From: an uncultured Oscillospiraceae bacterium
Lineage (GTDB): Bacteria > Bacillota > Clostridia > Oscillospirales > Acutalibacteraceae
Assembly: GCA_900543555.1 (NCBI GenBank)
Contig: UQRL01000039.1
Location: 1-23,708 of the forward strand
Length of the DNA: 23,708 nucleotides
Direction: 5' to 3'
Shown here: piece after piece, positions 16,471 to 23,643 of the stretch
Position numbering within the stretch: position 1 is the first letter of the stretch
How the letters are laid out: every line of letters begins with the position of its first letter
Notes under the pieces: generated by a model
Seen by the model: only the letters and a program-made list of their open reading frames with translations
Database searches by the model: none
Told to the model about the DNA's origin: nothing
Translations under genes and position numbers: made by a program

Positions 16471-17817
16471 ATGGCATATAAAGTAGGGATGGTCAGCCTG
16501 GGCTGCGCCAAAAACCAGGTGGACGGCGAGGTGCTGATGGCCTCTCTGAAAAACGCGGGCTTCGAGACCGTGGACGACGCCGCCCTGGCGGACATCGCCA
16601 TTGTCAACACCTGCGGCTTCATTGAGAGCGCCAAACGGGAATCCATCGAGGAGATCTTGGAGCTGGCTCAGCTGAAGAAAGAGGGCCGCATCCAAAAGCT
16701 GGTGGTCACCGGCTGCCTTTCCGAGCGCTATCAAGCCGAAATGCACAAGGAACTGCCCGAGGTGGACGCGGTGCTGGGTATTGGCGCCAACGGGGACATT
16801 GCCCCGCTGCTCACCCAGATGATGGAGAAGGACCAGTATGTGGAGTCCTTCCCAGACAAATCCAAAATGCCCCTGTGCGGGGAGCGTGTGCTGACCACCC
16901 CCAGCTACTTTGCCTATGTGAAGATCGCCGAGGGCTGCGACAACCGGTGTTCCTACTGCGCCATCCCCCTCATCCGGGGCGGGTACCGCAGCCGCACCAT
17001 GGAGAGCATTGAAGAGGAGTGCCGCGCCCTGGTGGCAAACGGCGCCAAAGAGCTCATCCTCATCGCCCAGGACACCTCCCGCTACGGCATCGACCTGTAC
17101 GGGGAGTACTCTTTGGCCAAGCTGATGGAGCGCCTGTGCCGGATTGACGGCCTGTGCTGGCTGCGGGTGCTCTACTGCTATCCCGATTCCATCACCGACG
17201 AGCTGCTGGAGGTGATGGCCCGGGAGGAGAAGATCCTGCCCTACATCGACCTGCCCCTGCAGCACGCCTCTGGGAAGATTCTGCGGGCCATGAACCGCCG
17301 GGGCGACCGGCACAGCCTGACCGCCCTGATGGAGCGCATCCGGGAGAAGGTGCCCGGCGTGGTGCTGCGCACTACCTTCATCACCGGCTTCCCCGGAGAG
17401 ACCGAGGAGGACTTCACCCAGCTGGCGGAGTTTGTGAAGGACGTTCGCTTTGAGCGCATGGGCTGCTTTGCCTACTCCCAGGAGGAGGACACCCCCGCCG
17501 CCCTGCTGCCGGACCAGATCGACGAGGACGTGAAGGAGCGCCGGGCGGAGATCCTGATGGACGACCAGATGGCCATTATGGAGGCCCAGGGGGAAGAGCT
17601 GCTGGGCCAGACCCTGGAGGTGCTGGTGGAGGGTTTCGACCGGTACGCGGAGTGCTGGTTCGGCCGCTCCTGGCGGGACGCCCCGGATATTGACGGAAAG
17701 GTGTTCTTCACCGTGCCCGAGGGCCGGCGCCCCCGCCTGGGCAGCTTTGTCAAAGTGAAGATTCACGAGTGCATGGACGCTGACCTGGCCGGCGAGTGGG
17801 AGGGGGAAGAAGCATGA
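16471..17817 (+). CDS. rimO: Ribosomal protein S12 methylthiotransferase
   Basis: RimO is a radical-SAM enzyme that adds a methylthio group to an aspartate of ribosomal protein S12. The 448-residue protein shows the N-terminal MTTase domain with cluster cysteines Cys12 (LGCAKNQVD), Cys48 (NTCGF) and Cys82. The radical-SAM motif is CDNRCSYC (156-163), holding the second iron-sulfur cluster. A TRAM-like RNA/protein-binding domain lies at about 375-440. The LGCAKN start and the IPLIRGGYRSR segment separate it from its tRNA-modifying relatives MiaB and MtaB. The ATG at 16471 follows AAAGGAAG. Its stop codon overlaps the start of pgsA as ATGA, so the two are translationally coupled; this rimO-pgsA order is common in Clostridia. 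Confidence 0.95.
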   Translation: MAYKVGMVSLGCAKNQVDGEVLMASLKNAGFETVDDAALADIAIVNTCGFIESAKRESIEEILELAQLKKEGRIQKLVVTGCLSERYQAEMHKELPEVDAVLGIGANGDIAPLLTQMMEKDQYVESFPDKSKMPLCGERVLTTPSYFAYVKIAEGCDNRCSYCAIPLIRGGYRSRTMESIEEECRALVANGAKELILIAQDTSRYGIDLYGEYSLAKLMERLCRIDGLCWLRVLYCYPDSITDELLEVMAREEKILPYIDLPLQHASGKILRAMNRRGDRHSLTALMERIREKVPGVVLRTTFITGFPGETEEDFTQLAEFVKDVRFERMGCFAYSQEEDTPAALLPDQIDEDVKERRAEILMDDQMAIMEAQGEELLGQTLEVLVEGFDRYAECWFGRSWRDAPDIDGKVFFTVPEGRRPRLGSFVKVKIHECMDADLAGEWEGEEA

Positions 17818-18371
17818 ACCTTCCCAACAAACTGACGATCTTGCGCATCATCATGGTGCCCTTCTTCGTGTTCTTCCTGCTGGCGGAATTTGTGCCCCAC
17901 CGGTACCTTTTCGCCCTCATCCTGTTCTGCGCCGCCTCTTACACCGACCACCTGGACGGCAAGATCGCCCGGCGGGACAACCTGATCACCAACTTTGGCA
18001 AGCTGATGGACCCCCTGGCGGACAAGATCCTGGTGGTCTCCGCCCTAATCTGCATGGTCAGGCTGGACCTGGCCTCCACAGTGTGCGTACTGCTGATTAT
18101 GGTGCGGGAATTCGCCATCACCTCCATCCGCCTGTTGGCGGTGGAGCAGGGGCGGGTCATCGCCGCCAACAACTGGGGCAAGCTGAAGACCGTCTCCCAG
18201 ATGGTGGCCATCATCGCCATTTTGCTCATGCAGTACATCGGCGCCTTTGTGCCCGCGGCCCTGCCCGGCATGACTTTGGCCGGCCAGGTGCTCATTGTCA
18301 TCGCCACCTTCTTCACGGTGGTCTCCGGCGTCATCTACATCAAGGACAACCGGGACGTCATCAAGGGGTGA
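17814..18371 (+). CDS. pgsA: Phosphatidylglycerophosphate synthase
   Basis: This membrane enzyme moves a phosphatidyl group from CDP-diacylglycerol to glycerol 3-phosphate, the first committed step to phosphatidylglycerol. The 185-residue protein has the full CDP-alcohol phosphotransferase motif, with Asp45, Asp48, Gly49, Ala52, Arg53, Gly62, Asp66 and Asp70. The spacing (DHLDG, then MDPLAD) is exact. About five or six membrane helices are visible. The start ATG overlaps the rimO stop codon and follows GGGGGAAG. It is the last gene before the bidirectional terminator at 18400-18432. The membership of the motif family is certain; the PgsA assignment rests on length, the NLPNKLTILRI start and context. 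Confidence 0.93.
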   Translation: MNLPNKLTILRIIMVPFFVFFLLAEFVPHRYLFALILFCAASYTDHLDGKIARRDNLITNFGKLMDPLADKILVVSALICMVRLDLASTVCVLLIMVREFAITSIRLLAVEQGRVIAANNWGKLKTVSQMVAIIAILLMQYIGAFVPAALPGMTLAGQVLIVIATFFTVVSGVIYIKDNRDVIKG

Positions 18372-18399
18372 GCGCCAAACGCGCCTTCCCCCTGGAAAG

Positions 18400-18432
18400 A
18401 AAAAAGGACCGCCTTCCGGGCGGTCCTTTTTT
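18400..18432. terminator. Bidirectional terminator between pgsA and the CofE-like gene
   Basis: AAAAAAGGACCGCC and GGCGGTCCTTTTTT form a perfect stem with a five-base loop. The A and T runs on either side let it end transcription of both convergent genes. Confidence 0.93.
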
Positions 18433-18444
18433 CTGTAGGTCGCG

Positions 18445-19164
18445 TTATCCCTTCTTCTCCCGCATAAGGACAAAGGGGGTCATCTCGTGGCCGTTGCCGG
18501 CAGGGTTGTCCTTCAGCAGCTTTTGCAGAAGGGGCTTGCCCATGGGGGACTGGGGGGACACCGCCAGCACCTCGCCGCCAAAGTCGTTGATATCGGCAAT
18601 GCAGCAGTGAACGCCGGTCTCCTCCTCCACCTTGGCGGCAGCCTTGTCCGGCTCTTTAGGGGAGAGGATGCCAAAGTTTTTGTAATTTTCAAAATAGGTG
18701 CTGTAAAAGCCGTCCAGGCCCGCCACCTGGGGGCCGGTGATCTCATAAAACACGCCCCGCTTGCCGAAAATCCGGCCCACGCCGGCGGCCAGGGCGGCGT
18801 AGAGCACCTTGGGCTTGCCGCACAGCATAATGGCCACCTGCATCTTGTACACGTTGTGCACACCGATCCCGGCGGAGTCGTTGGTGCTGGCGAACCGGGC
18901 CAGGAATTTGGCCATGCGGGAGAGCTTTACGCTCTCTTTGGGGATGATGTCCCTCTGGCACAGAGAGACAATCTTTTCGCTGATATACACCACGTCCCCC
19001 TCTTCAAAATAGGGCTTGACATACTGGGTCATCAAGTCCGAGAGGTTTTCCCCAACTTTGATCTGATGGGTGTGGATGGGGCAGCGGTAATACTCCCGCC
19101 CATCCACCTGCACAAGCAGGGGTTTTTCCGGGTTTGTTTTAGAGATCTCTTCGATGGAGCGCAT
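18445..19164 (-). CDS. CofE-family (F420-0:gamma-glutamyl ligase-like) protein
   Basis: The 239-residue protein belongs to the family of the F420-0:gamma-glutamyl ligase, which adds glutamate to coenzyme F420. Family features are the GDVVYISEKIVSLCQ segment (57-71), a GIGVHN turn (99-104), the GKPKVLYAALAAG helix and DINDFGGEVLAVS near the end. Gut Clostridia are not known to make F420, and no other cof/fbi gene is nearby. The true substrate is therefore probably different, for example another gamma-linked peptide. The ATG at 19164 follows AAAGGTGG; a longer frame back to 19230 crosses the promoter and is rejected. The gene stands alone between its extended -10 promoter and the bidirectional terminator. 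The family call is firm; the function is open. Confidence 0.85.
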   Translation of the reverse strand: MRSIEEISKTNPEKPLLVQVDGREYYRCPIHTHQIKVGENLSDLMTQYVKPYFEEGDVVYISEKIVSLCQRDIIPKESVKLSRMAKFLARFASTNDSAGIGVHNVYKMQVAIMLCGKPKVLYAALAAGVGRIFGKRGVFYEITGPQVAGLDGFYSTYFENYKNFGILSPKEPDKAAAKVEEETGVHCCIADINDFGGEVLAVSPQSPMGKPLLQKLLKDNPAGNGHEMTPFVLMREKKG

Positions 19165-19489
19165 GGGTGACCACCTTTCGTTTTTCCCAACTTCCTCTTC
19201 TGTATAGTATACCATAAAAATGCAGAACACAACGACGGGATTTTTCAGGAAAACCCTGCCACAACCTAGGGGAGAGCTCTCATCATTGCAAAAAATTGGA
19301 AAAAACGTGTATATTTTTCCGAATTAGAGTCCACTCGACTCCATGGAAATCCCCAAAAACGAAAAACACGCTTTCAGCAAATATTCCAAAAAGCAGGCGG
19401 TTTCCCTCCCCACATTTCTACTTTGCCCAATCCCGCCCGCAGGTCTGGCGCAGGGCGGGGGACCATAGGAATGAAAGTGGAGAGGGGAG
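19165..19489. other. Divergent intergenic region between the CofE-like gene and cwlJ
   Basis: The left part holds the minus-strand extended -10 promoter of the CofE-like gene (19206-19214). On the plus strand TTGCAA (19286-19291) lies 17-18 bases before a TATATT-like -10, a weak candidate for cwlJ. It overlaps an inverted repeat GGAAAAA (19298-19304)/TTTTTCC (19314-19320). A good sporulation-type promoter was looked for and not found by eye. No gene is evident. Confidence 0.5.
19206..19214 (-). promoter_or_regulatory. Extended -10 promoter of the CofE-like gene
   Basis: On the minus strand TGG-TATACT (19214-19206) is followed by ATA, identical over 12 bases to the YihY promoter. A TTGTGT hexamer lies upstream at a short spacing of 15. 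The start codon is about 40 bases on. Confidence 0.6.
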
Positions 19490-19930
19490 ATGGCAATGGC
19501 GTATTCCGACCAAGAGCTTTTGGCCCGCATTATCCAGTGCGAAGCAGGCGGCGAGGGGGAGACCGGCATGAAGGCGGTGGCCAGCGTGGTGATGAACCGG
19601 GTAGAGGTGGACTATGGCGAATATGGCCGGCTGTACACCATTCGGGAGGTGGTCTTTCAAAAGGGGCAGTTCACCTGCGCCATGGAGACCGTGGGCGGCC
19701 AGTACAACATGCAGAACATCTACAACATGCGGCCCACCCAGGTGCACTACGACATCGCCAACTGGGCCATGGCGGGGAACCGGCTGACCAACCTGGGCTT
19801 TGCCCTGTGGTTTTACAACCCCTTCTCTGTCATCTGCCGGGAGAATTTCCCCTCCCGTGTGGGGCAGCTGGCCATCCGCATTGGGGACCACTGCTTTTAC
19901 AACCCCACAGAGGCCTATGCCCTGACCTGA
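19490..19930 (+). CDS. cwlJ: Spore cortex-lytic hydrolase, CwlJ/SleB type
   Basis: This family degrades the spore cortex peptidoglycan during germination. The 146-residue protein is nearly the length of B. subtilis CwlJ (142) and consists of the Hydrolase_2 domain alone, with no signal peptide or binding domain, as in CwlJ and unlike SleB. The catalytic-type glutamate is Glu18 in CEAGGEGETG, followed by the MKAVASVVMNR helix. The C-terminal half has the CwlJ hallmarks ALWFYNPF and IGDHCFYNP. A second ATG lies two codons in; both fit the purine-rich GGAGAGGGGAG ahead. The gene is followed 20 bases later by a GerQ-like gene. In B. subtilis, GerQ is needed to place CwlJ in the spore coat, which strongly supports the assignment. 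Confidence 0.88.
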   Translation: MAMAYSDQELLARIIQCEAGGEGETGMKAVASVVMNRVEVDYGEYGRLYTIREVVFQKGQFTCAMETVGGQYNMQNIYNMRPTQVHYDIANWAMAGNRLTNLGFALWFYNPFSVICRENFPSRVGQLAIRIGDHCFYNPTEAYALT

Positions 19931-19950
19931 AGCGAAGGAGGAAATGGTTT

Positions 19951-20385
19951 ATGGCAGAACGAAGAGGGAACCGCCCCGATGGCCCCAACAGCCAGATGGA
20001 CCGGCTGCGGGGCCGCAGCGATTTTCGGGAACTTTCCGATGGCAGCCGCAGCATGGACAATTTCAACACCCCGCCCCAGCCCAGCTTTGACAGCGAGGAG
20101 ATGCGGGGCTCGATGCAGGCCATCCTGGCCCAGAACATCGGGGAATATGTGGTCATTGAGTTCCTCATCGGCACCGAGCAGATGATCCGCAAGCAGGGCA
20201 TGCTCTACTTTGTGGGCCGCAGCTTCGTCACCCTGTACGACGAGGATGTGAACAACTTTATCGTGTGCGACATCTTCTCGGTGAAGTTTGTCTACTTCTA
20301 CATGCCCGGCGACCGGCCGCGGTACAATTACAACCTGCTGCCGCCTGTCAGCGGGGAGCCCGGCATGGGGATGCGCCAGCGGTAA
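19951..20385 (+). CDS. gerQ: GerQ-like spore coat protein
   Basis: This 144-residue protein has a disordered, polar, Gly/Asn/Pro-rich first third (1-50) and a compact domain at about 55-120. There AQNIGEYVVIEFLIGTEQMIRKQGMLYFVGRSFVTLYD lines up, by shape, with the conserved domain of B. subtilis GerQ (a short NIG/RLNKGK start, a strand-rich core, then FVYFYMPG ending in Tyr/Phe). GerQ is a coat protein cross-linked by transglutaminase and needed for CwlJ function. The match is by pattern only, but the neighbouring cwlJ makes it likely. AAGGAGG precedes the ATG at 19951, 20 bases after the cwlJ stop codon, so the two are one operon. A longer frame through cwlJ in another phase is rejected. Confidence 0.75.
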   Translation: MAERRGNRPDGPNSQMDRLRGRSDFRELSDGSRSMDNFNTPPQPSFDSEEMRGSMQAILAQNIGEYVVIEFLIGTEQMIRKQGMLYFVGRSFVTLYDEDVNNFIVCDIFSVKFVYFYMPGDRPRYNYNLLPPVSGEPGMGMRQR

Positions 20386-20414
20386 GGGCCGCCTTCCCGC
20401 CCTGGCAGACCTGC

Positions 20415-20450
20415 AAAAAGGGCCGCCCCAAAACCGGGGCGGCCCTTCTT
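20415..20450. terminator. Terminator after the cwlJ-gerQ unit
   Basis: GGGCCGCCCC (20420-20429) pairs with GGGGCGGCCC (20436-20445) around six bases, followed by TTCTT on the plus strand and preceded by AAAAA. It can serve both gerQ and the convergent phosphoglucomutase gene. Confidence 0.88.
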
Positions 20451-20472
20451 CACAGAAAGCGCGCGCTGTTTC

Positions 20473-22170
20473 TCACTGTCCCAGCAACCCAGGAGCAGCG
20501 GCCTTCATCTTCTCGATCTCCGCCAGGGACTCCTCCATGGTGGCGCCCTTGCCGGAAAGGTAAATCTTGATCTTAGGCTCGGTGCCGGAGGGGCGCACAA
20601 TCAGCTTGCAGCCGTTCTCCAGGCGGTACTCCAGCACGTTGGATTTGGGCAGGTCGATGACGCCCTCCTTGTCCCCATAGGACTGGGAGGCCTCATAGTC
20701 GCTGCGGCCGATGACCTTGGTGCCGGCAATCTCTGCGGGCGGGTCGCTGCGCAGGGTGTCCATAATCTTCTGCATGGTCTTCATGCCGTCCTCGCCCTCA
20801 AAGCCGAAGTTCAGGGTGGCGTTCTGGTAATAGCCATAGGTCTCGTACAGGTCGTTCATGGCGTCCACCAGGGTCTTGCCCTGGCGCTTGTAGTAAGAGG
20901 CCATCTCGCAGATGAGCATGCTGCCGTCCACGGCGTCCTTGTCCCGGACATAGCCGCCGGAAAGGTAGCCATAGCTCTCCTCAAAGCCCAGCAGGAAGCT
21001 CTCATAGCTGCCCTCTTTCTGCTCCACGTCGGCGATGATGTCGCCGATGTACTTAAAGCCTGTCAGGCAGCGGCGCATTTCAATGCCATAGTGCTGGGCG
21101 ATGGGGTCCACCATGTCCGTGGAGACGATGGTGGTCACCGCCACGGGATGGGCGGGCAGCTTGCCCTGCTCCTGCTTGACCCGGGCGATAAAGTCCAGCA
21201 GCAGGATGCCCACCTCGTTGCCGGTCATCAGCTTGAACTCGCCGCCCTGGTTCACGGCGATGCCCACCCGGTCGCTGTCCGGGTCGGTGGCCAGCAGCAG
21301 GTCGGGCTGGACCTTCTCGCACAGCTCCAGACCCTTCTGCAAAGCCTCCCGGAACTCGGGGTTGGGGTAGGGGCAGGTGGGGAAGTTGCCGTCCGGATAC
21401 TCCTGCTCCGGCACCACGGTCACATCCTTAATGCCGATGCGCTCTAAAATGCGCAGCACGCACACCCGGCCCGCGCCGTTTAAGGGGGTGTACACCAGCT
21501 TCAGGTTGCTGGCGTCGCCGGTCAGGCTCTCCTTGTACACGTCGTCCAGGAACGCGCCCATGGTCTCGTCGCCGATATATTCGATCAGGCCCTGCTTGCG
21601 GCCCTCTTCAAAGTCCATCTTCTTCACGTCCGCGAAGATATCCAGGGCGCCGATCTCCTGGGTGATGCCGTCGGCCATGTCGGCGGTGATCTGGCAGCCG
21701 TCGCTGCCATAGGCCTTGTAGCCATTGTACTTGGCGGGGTTGTGGCTGGCGGTGACGCAGATGCCCGCGTCGCACTTCAGGTGGCGCACCGCGTAGGACA
21801 GGGCCGGGGTGGGCATCAGCTGGGGATAGATATAGGCCTTGATGCCGTTGGCGGCCAGCACCGCCGCGGACTCCTTGGAGAACAGCACGCCCTTGATGCG
21901 GCTGTCATAGGCAATGGCCACGGACTGGGGCTTGCCCTCCGCGTGCTTAAGCAGGTAGTTAGAAAGGCCCTGGGTGGCCTTGCGCACGGTGTAGACGTTC
22001 ATCCGGTTGGTGCCCGCGCCGATCACGCCCCGCAGGCCCGCGGTGCCAAACTCCAGCTCCCGGTAAAAGCGGTCGTTAATCTCGTCCTCCTGGCCCTGGA
22101 TGGACTGGAGCTCTTCGGTCAAGTCCTGGTCATCCAGCGGCTGCTGCAGCCATCTTTCGTATTCTGTCAT
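20473..22170 (-). CDS. pgcA: Alpha-phosphoglucomutase
   Basis: This enzyme interconverts glucose 1-phosphate and glucose 6-phosphate, linking glycolysis to UDP-glucose and cell-surface polymers. The 565-residue protein shows the phosphohexomutase four-domain layout. The phosphoserine loop is TASHNP with Ser142, the metal loop is DPDSD (296-300) and the sugar loop is GFEESYG (395-401). The phosphate-binding loop RPSGTEPKIKIYL lies near the C-terminus. The FGTAGLRG segment (41-48) is typical of the B. subtilis PgcA branch, which can also act on mannose. The ATG at 22170 follows GGGAAGG. A TTGACA promoter precedes it, within the gap to the upstream phosphodiesterase gene, so it is transcribed on its own. 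Confidence 0.95.
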   Translation of the reverse strand: MTEYERWLQQPLDDQDLTEELQSIQGQEDEINDRFYRELEFGTAGLRGVIGAGTNRMNVYTVRKATQGLSNYLLKHAEGKPQSVAIAYDSRIKGVLFSKESAAVLAANGIKAYIYPQLMPTPALSYAVRHLKCDAGICVTASHNPAKYNGYKAYGSDGCQITADMADGITQEIGALDIFADVKKMDFEEGRKQGLIEYIGDETMGAFLDDVYKESLTGDASNLKLVYTPLNGAGRVCVLRILERIGIKDVTVVPEQEYPDGNFPTCPYPNPEFREALQKGLELCEKVQPDLLLATDPDSDRVGIAVNQGGEFKLMTGNEVGILLLDFIARVKQEQGKLPAHPVAVTTIVSTDMVDPIAQHYGIEMRRCLTGFKYIGDIIADVEQKEGSYESFLLGFEESYGYLSGGYVRDKDAVDGSMLICEMASYYKRQGKTLVDAMNDLYETYGYYQNATLNFGFEGEDGMKTMQKIMDTLRSDPPAEIAGTKVIGRSDYEASQSYGDKEGVIDLPKSNVLEYRLENGCKLIVRPSGTEPKIKIYLSGKGATMEESLAEIEKMKAAAPGLLGQ

Positions 22171-22238
22171 AGCAGACCTTCCCTTCCTTGCCCGGGGCCC
22201 AAAAGCCCCCAGGTATTATGCTTAGTTTTCTATGATTA

Positions 22239-22267
22239 AGATTACCATTTTTTGTGTTCCGTGTCAA
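22239..22267 (-). promoter_or_regulatory. Promoter of the phosphoglucomutase gene
   Basis: On the minus strand a perfect -35 TTGACA (22267-22262), a 17-base spacer and a weaker -10 TAATCT (22244-22239), preceded by TGG, form a promoter. The start codon is about 70 bases downstream. Confidence 0.7.
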
Positions 22268-22284
22268 CTCGAAACAGGGCGTCT

Positions 22285-22752
22285 TTACGGGAGTTTTACA
22301 ATGTTTGTCACAATGCCCTGGGGGGTGATATCCAGCGTGCCGTAGGTGGCCTGCCAGCCGTTGAGGGAGCCGGGGTTCATCATGTACAGGCCCTCCTCAT
22401 AGTCCGTAAAGGCGTTGTGGGTGTGGCCGTACAGCAGCACCCGGGCCTTCCGCTCCCGGGCAGCGCAGACAATGGTGTACTGCCCGGACTTTACCCCGTA
22501 CAAATGGCCGTGGGTGTAAAAGATTTTCACGCCCGCTGCCGTATATTCCCCCACGGGGGGCAGGGCAGAGCCCCAGTCGCAGTTGCCGCGCACCGCCAAA
22601 AACATCTTCTCCGGAAACGAGCGCTTGGCCCGCAGCAGCTCCTCCTCCCCGTCGCCCAGGTGGATGACCACCTCTGCCTTTGGCTGGGCCAGAATGGCCC
22701 GGCGCAGGTTCCCGTCGTTGCCGTGGCTGTCAGACACCACTAGGATACGCAT
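22285..22752 (-). CDS. Metallophosphoesterase, YfcE/MJ0936 type
   Basis: This 155-residue protein is a small two-metal phosphodiesterase of the YfcE/MJ0936 group, which act on phosphodiester bonds in test substrates but have unclear natural ones. The metal-binding motifs are complete: DSH (Asp8, His10), GDG (Asp34), GNCDW (Asn57), THGH (His81, His83) and GHTH (His110, His112). The ATG at 22752 follows GGAAGAGG. A longer frame back to 22953 overlaps the divergent gene and is rejected. In many Firmicutes this family follows rph/rdgB; here it stands alone, divergent from the small-gene cluster at 22870. The family call is firm; the substrate is unknown. Confidence 0.92.
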   Translation of the reverse strand: MRILVVSDSHGNDGNLRRAILAQPKAEVVIHLGDGEEELLRAKRSFPEKMFLAVRGNCDWGSALPPVGEYTAAGVKIFYTHGHLYGVKSGQYTIVCAARERKARVLLYGHTHNAFTDYEEGLYMMNPGSLNGWQATYGTLDITPQGIVTNIVKLP

Positions 22753-22790
22753 TTCTTGCCTCTTCCTTTCCACATCCAAGATCTTCCCAG

Positions 22791-22819
22791 TCATCCTTTT
22801 CCCCCGCGGCGCATACAAT
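22791..22819 (+). promoter_or_regulatory. Candidate sigma-E (mother-cell) promoter
   Basis: CATACAAT (22812-22819) equals the sigma-E -10 consensus of Bacillus and Clostridia. TCATCCT (22791-22797), 14 bases upstream, matches the sigma-E -35 (TCATATT) at five of seven positions. The spacing is right for sigma-E. The site lies 50 bases before the first gene of the small cluster. TACAAT alone could also be a sigma-A -10, but no fitting -35 is present. The claim rests on sequence similarity only. Confidence 0.45.
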
Positions 22820-22869
22820 GGAAACGTGCCCCCCAGGGGCCCATCCCACCGGAAAGGGGGAAATAGGGA

Positions 22870-23136
22870 ATGGACAACACTTCCCATCCCAATGAAAAAC
22901 AGCTGGAGGCCATGCTGAAGCTGACCGCCCAGCGCATGGGCACCACGCCCCAAGCCTTAAAAGAAGCCGCCCAGCGGGGAGACCTCTCCCAGCTGATGGG
23001 GCGCTCTGGCAGCCAACAGGCCGCCGCCCTGCAAAAGGTCCTCTCGGACCCAGAGGCGGCTAAAAAGCTGCTCTCCACACCCCAGGCCCAAAAACTGTTG
23101 CAGCTTTTGGGCGGCCAGGGCGGCGCAAAGCCCTGA
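22870..23136 (+). CDS. Small helical protein, unrecognised, first of a three-gene cluster
   Basis: This 88-residue protein has no named domain that I recognise. It is all-helical in appearance and rich in Gln, Ala and Leu. It contains the segment VLSDPEAAKKLLSTPQAQKLLQLL (in two blocks, about 57-80), whose beginning recalls ILSDPQAMGQIQGLL near the start of the next protein. The DNA shares TCCTCTCGGACCC at both places. No signal peptide, membrane helix or cysteine is seen. AGGGGG lies somewhat far ahead of the ATG. A sigma-E-like promoter at 22791-22819 suggests a sporulation role, but this is inference. Proteins of this shape occur in small clusters in many Clostridia. Confidence 0.7.
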   Translation: MDNTSHPNEKQLEAMLKLTAQRMGTTPQALKEAAQRGDLSQLMGRSGSQQAAALQKVLSDPEAAKKLLSTPQAQKLLQLLGGQGGAKP

Positions 23137-23172
23137 TATCACGCCCGTCCCGGGAGAAAGGGGGCCCTTCCC

Positions 23173-23628
23173 ATGGAGGACCTGAGCCAGCAGATCCAGA
23201 ATATCCTCTCGGACCCCCAGGCCATGGGGCAGATCCAGGGGCTGTTAAGCTCTCTGAACAGCGGCAGCGGCGCCAGCGAAGCCGCCGCCCCAGAGCCACC
23301 CACGGCAGCCCCCGCCCCCTCCGGGCCGGACCTCTCCGCCCTGCTGGGGGCCCTGGCTGGAAGCCAGCCCGCGGGGAACCCTTCCACCACGGCGCTGGCG
23401 GGCCTCACGCCCCAGACCCTCTCCCTGGTGGGCCGGCTGGGGCCGCTGCTCTCCCAAGCCGGCCAGGAGGACGACGCCACCCGCCTGCTGCGGGCCCTGC
23501 GGCCCCTGCTGAGCCACGCCCGCCAGAAGAAGGTGGATGAAGCCATCCGCATCCTGCAAATGCTGCGGCTGCTGCCCCTGCTGAAGGAGAGCGGCGCATT
23601 TTCCGGGCTGCTGTCCGGTCTGTTATAG
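23173..23628 (+). CDS. Small helical protein with Pro/Ala-rich linker, unrecognised
   Basis: This 151-residue protein begins with a short helix carrying ILSDPQAMGQIQGLL (11-25). A low-complexity Ala/Pro/Ser/Gly linker (about 30-60) and then a helical C-terminal half follow (about 80-151: LSLVGRLGPLL, RLLRALRPLLSHARQKKVDEAIRILQ in parts, RLLPLLKES). The RPLLS...R.KKVDEAI.IL pattern is a shape I associate with uncharacterised clostridial proteins found in similar clusters; no function is known to me. There is no membrane segment or signal. The ATG at 23173 follows AAAGGGGG. It lies 36 bases after the previous gene and 15 before the next, so all three are probably co-transcribed. Confidence 0.72.
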   Translation: MEDLSQQIQNILSDPQAMGQIQGLLSSLNSGSGASEAAAPEPPTAAPAPSGPDLSALLGALAGSQPAGNPSTTALAGLTPQTLSLVGRLGPLLSQAGQEDDATRLLRALRPLLSHARQKKVDEAIRILQMLRLLPLLKESGAFSGLLSGLL

Positions 23629-23643
23629 AAAGGAGGCAGGCGC

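Noticed and set aside
19360..19490. Sigma-E or sigma-G promoter for cwlJ
   Set aside because: An AAATATT near 19378 resembles a sigma-E -35, but no CATA-type -10 follows at 13-16 bases; I left it out.
23245..23559. Minus-strand frames opposite the small-gene cluster
   Set aside because: Gly/Ala/Arg-rich shadows with no ribosome binding site, opposite genes that have good start signals.
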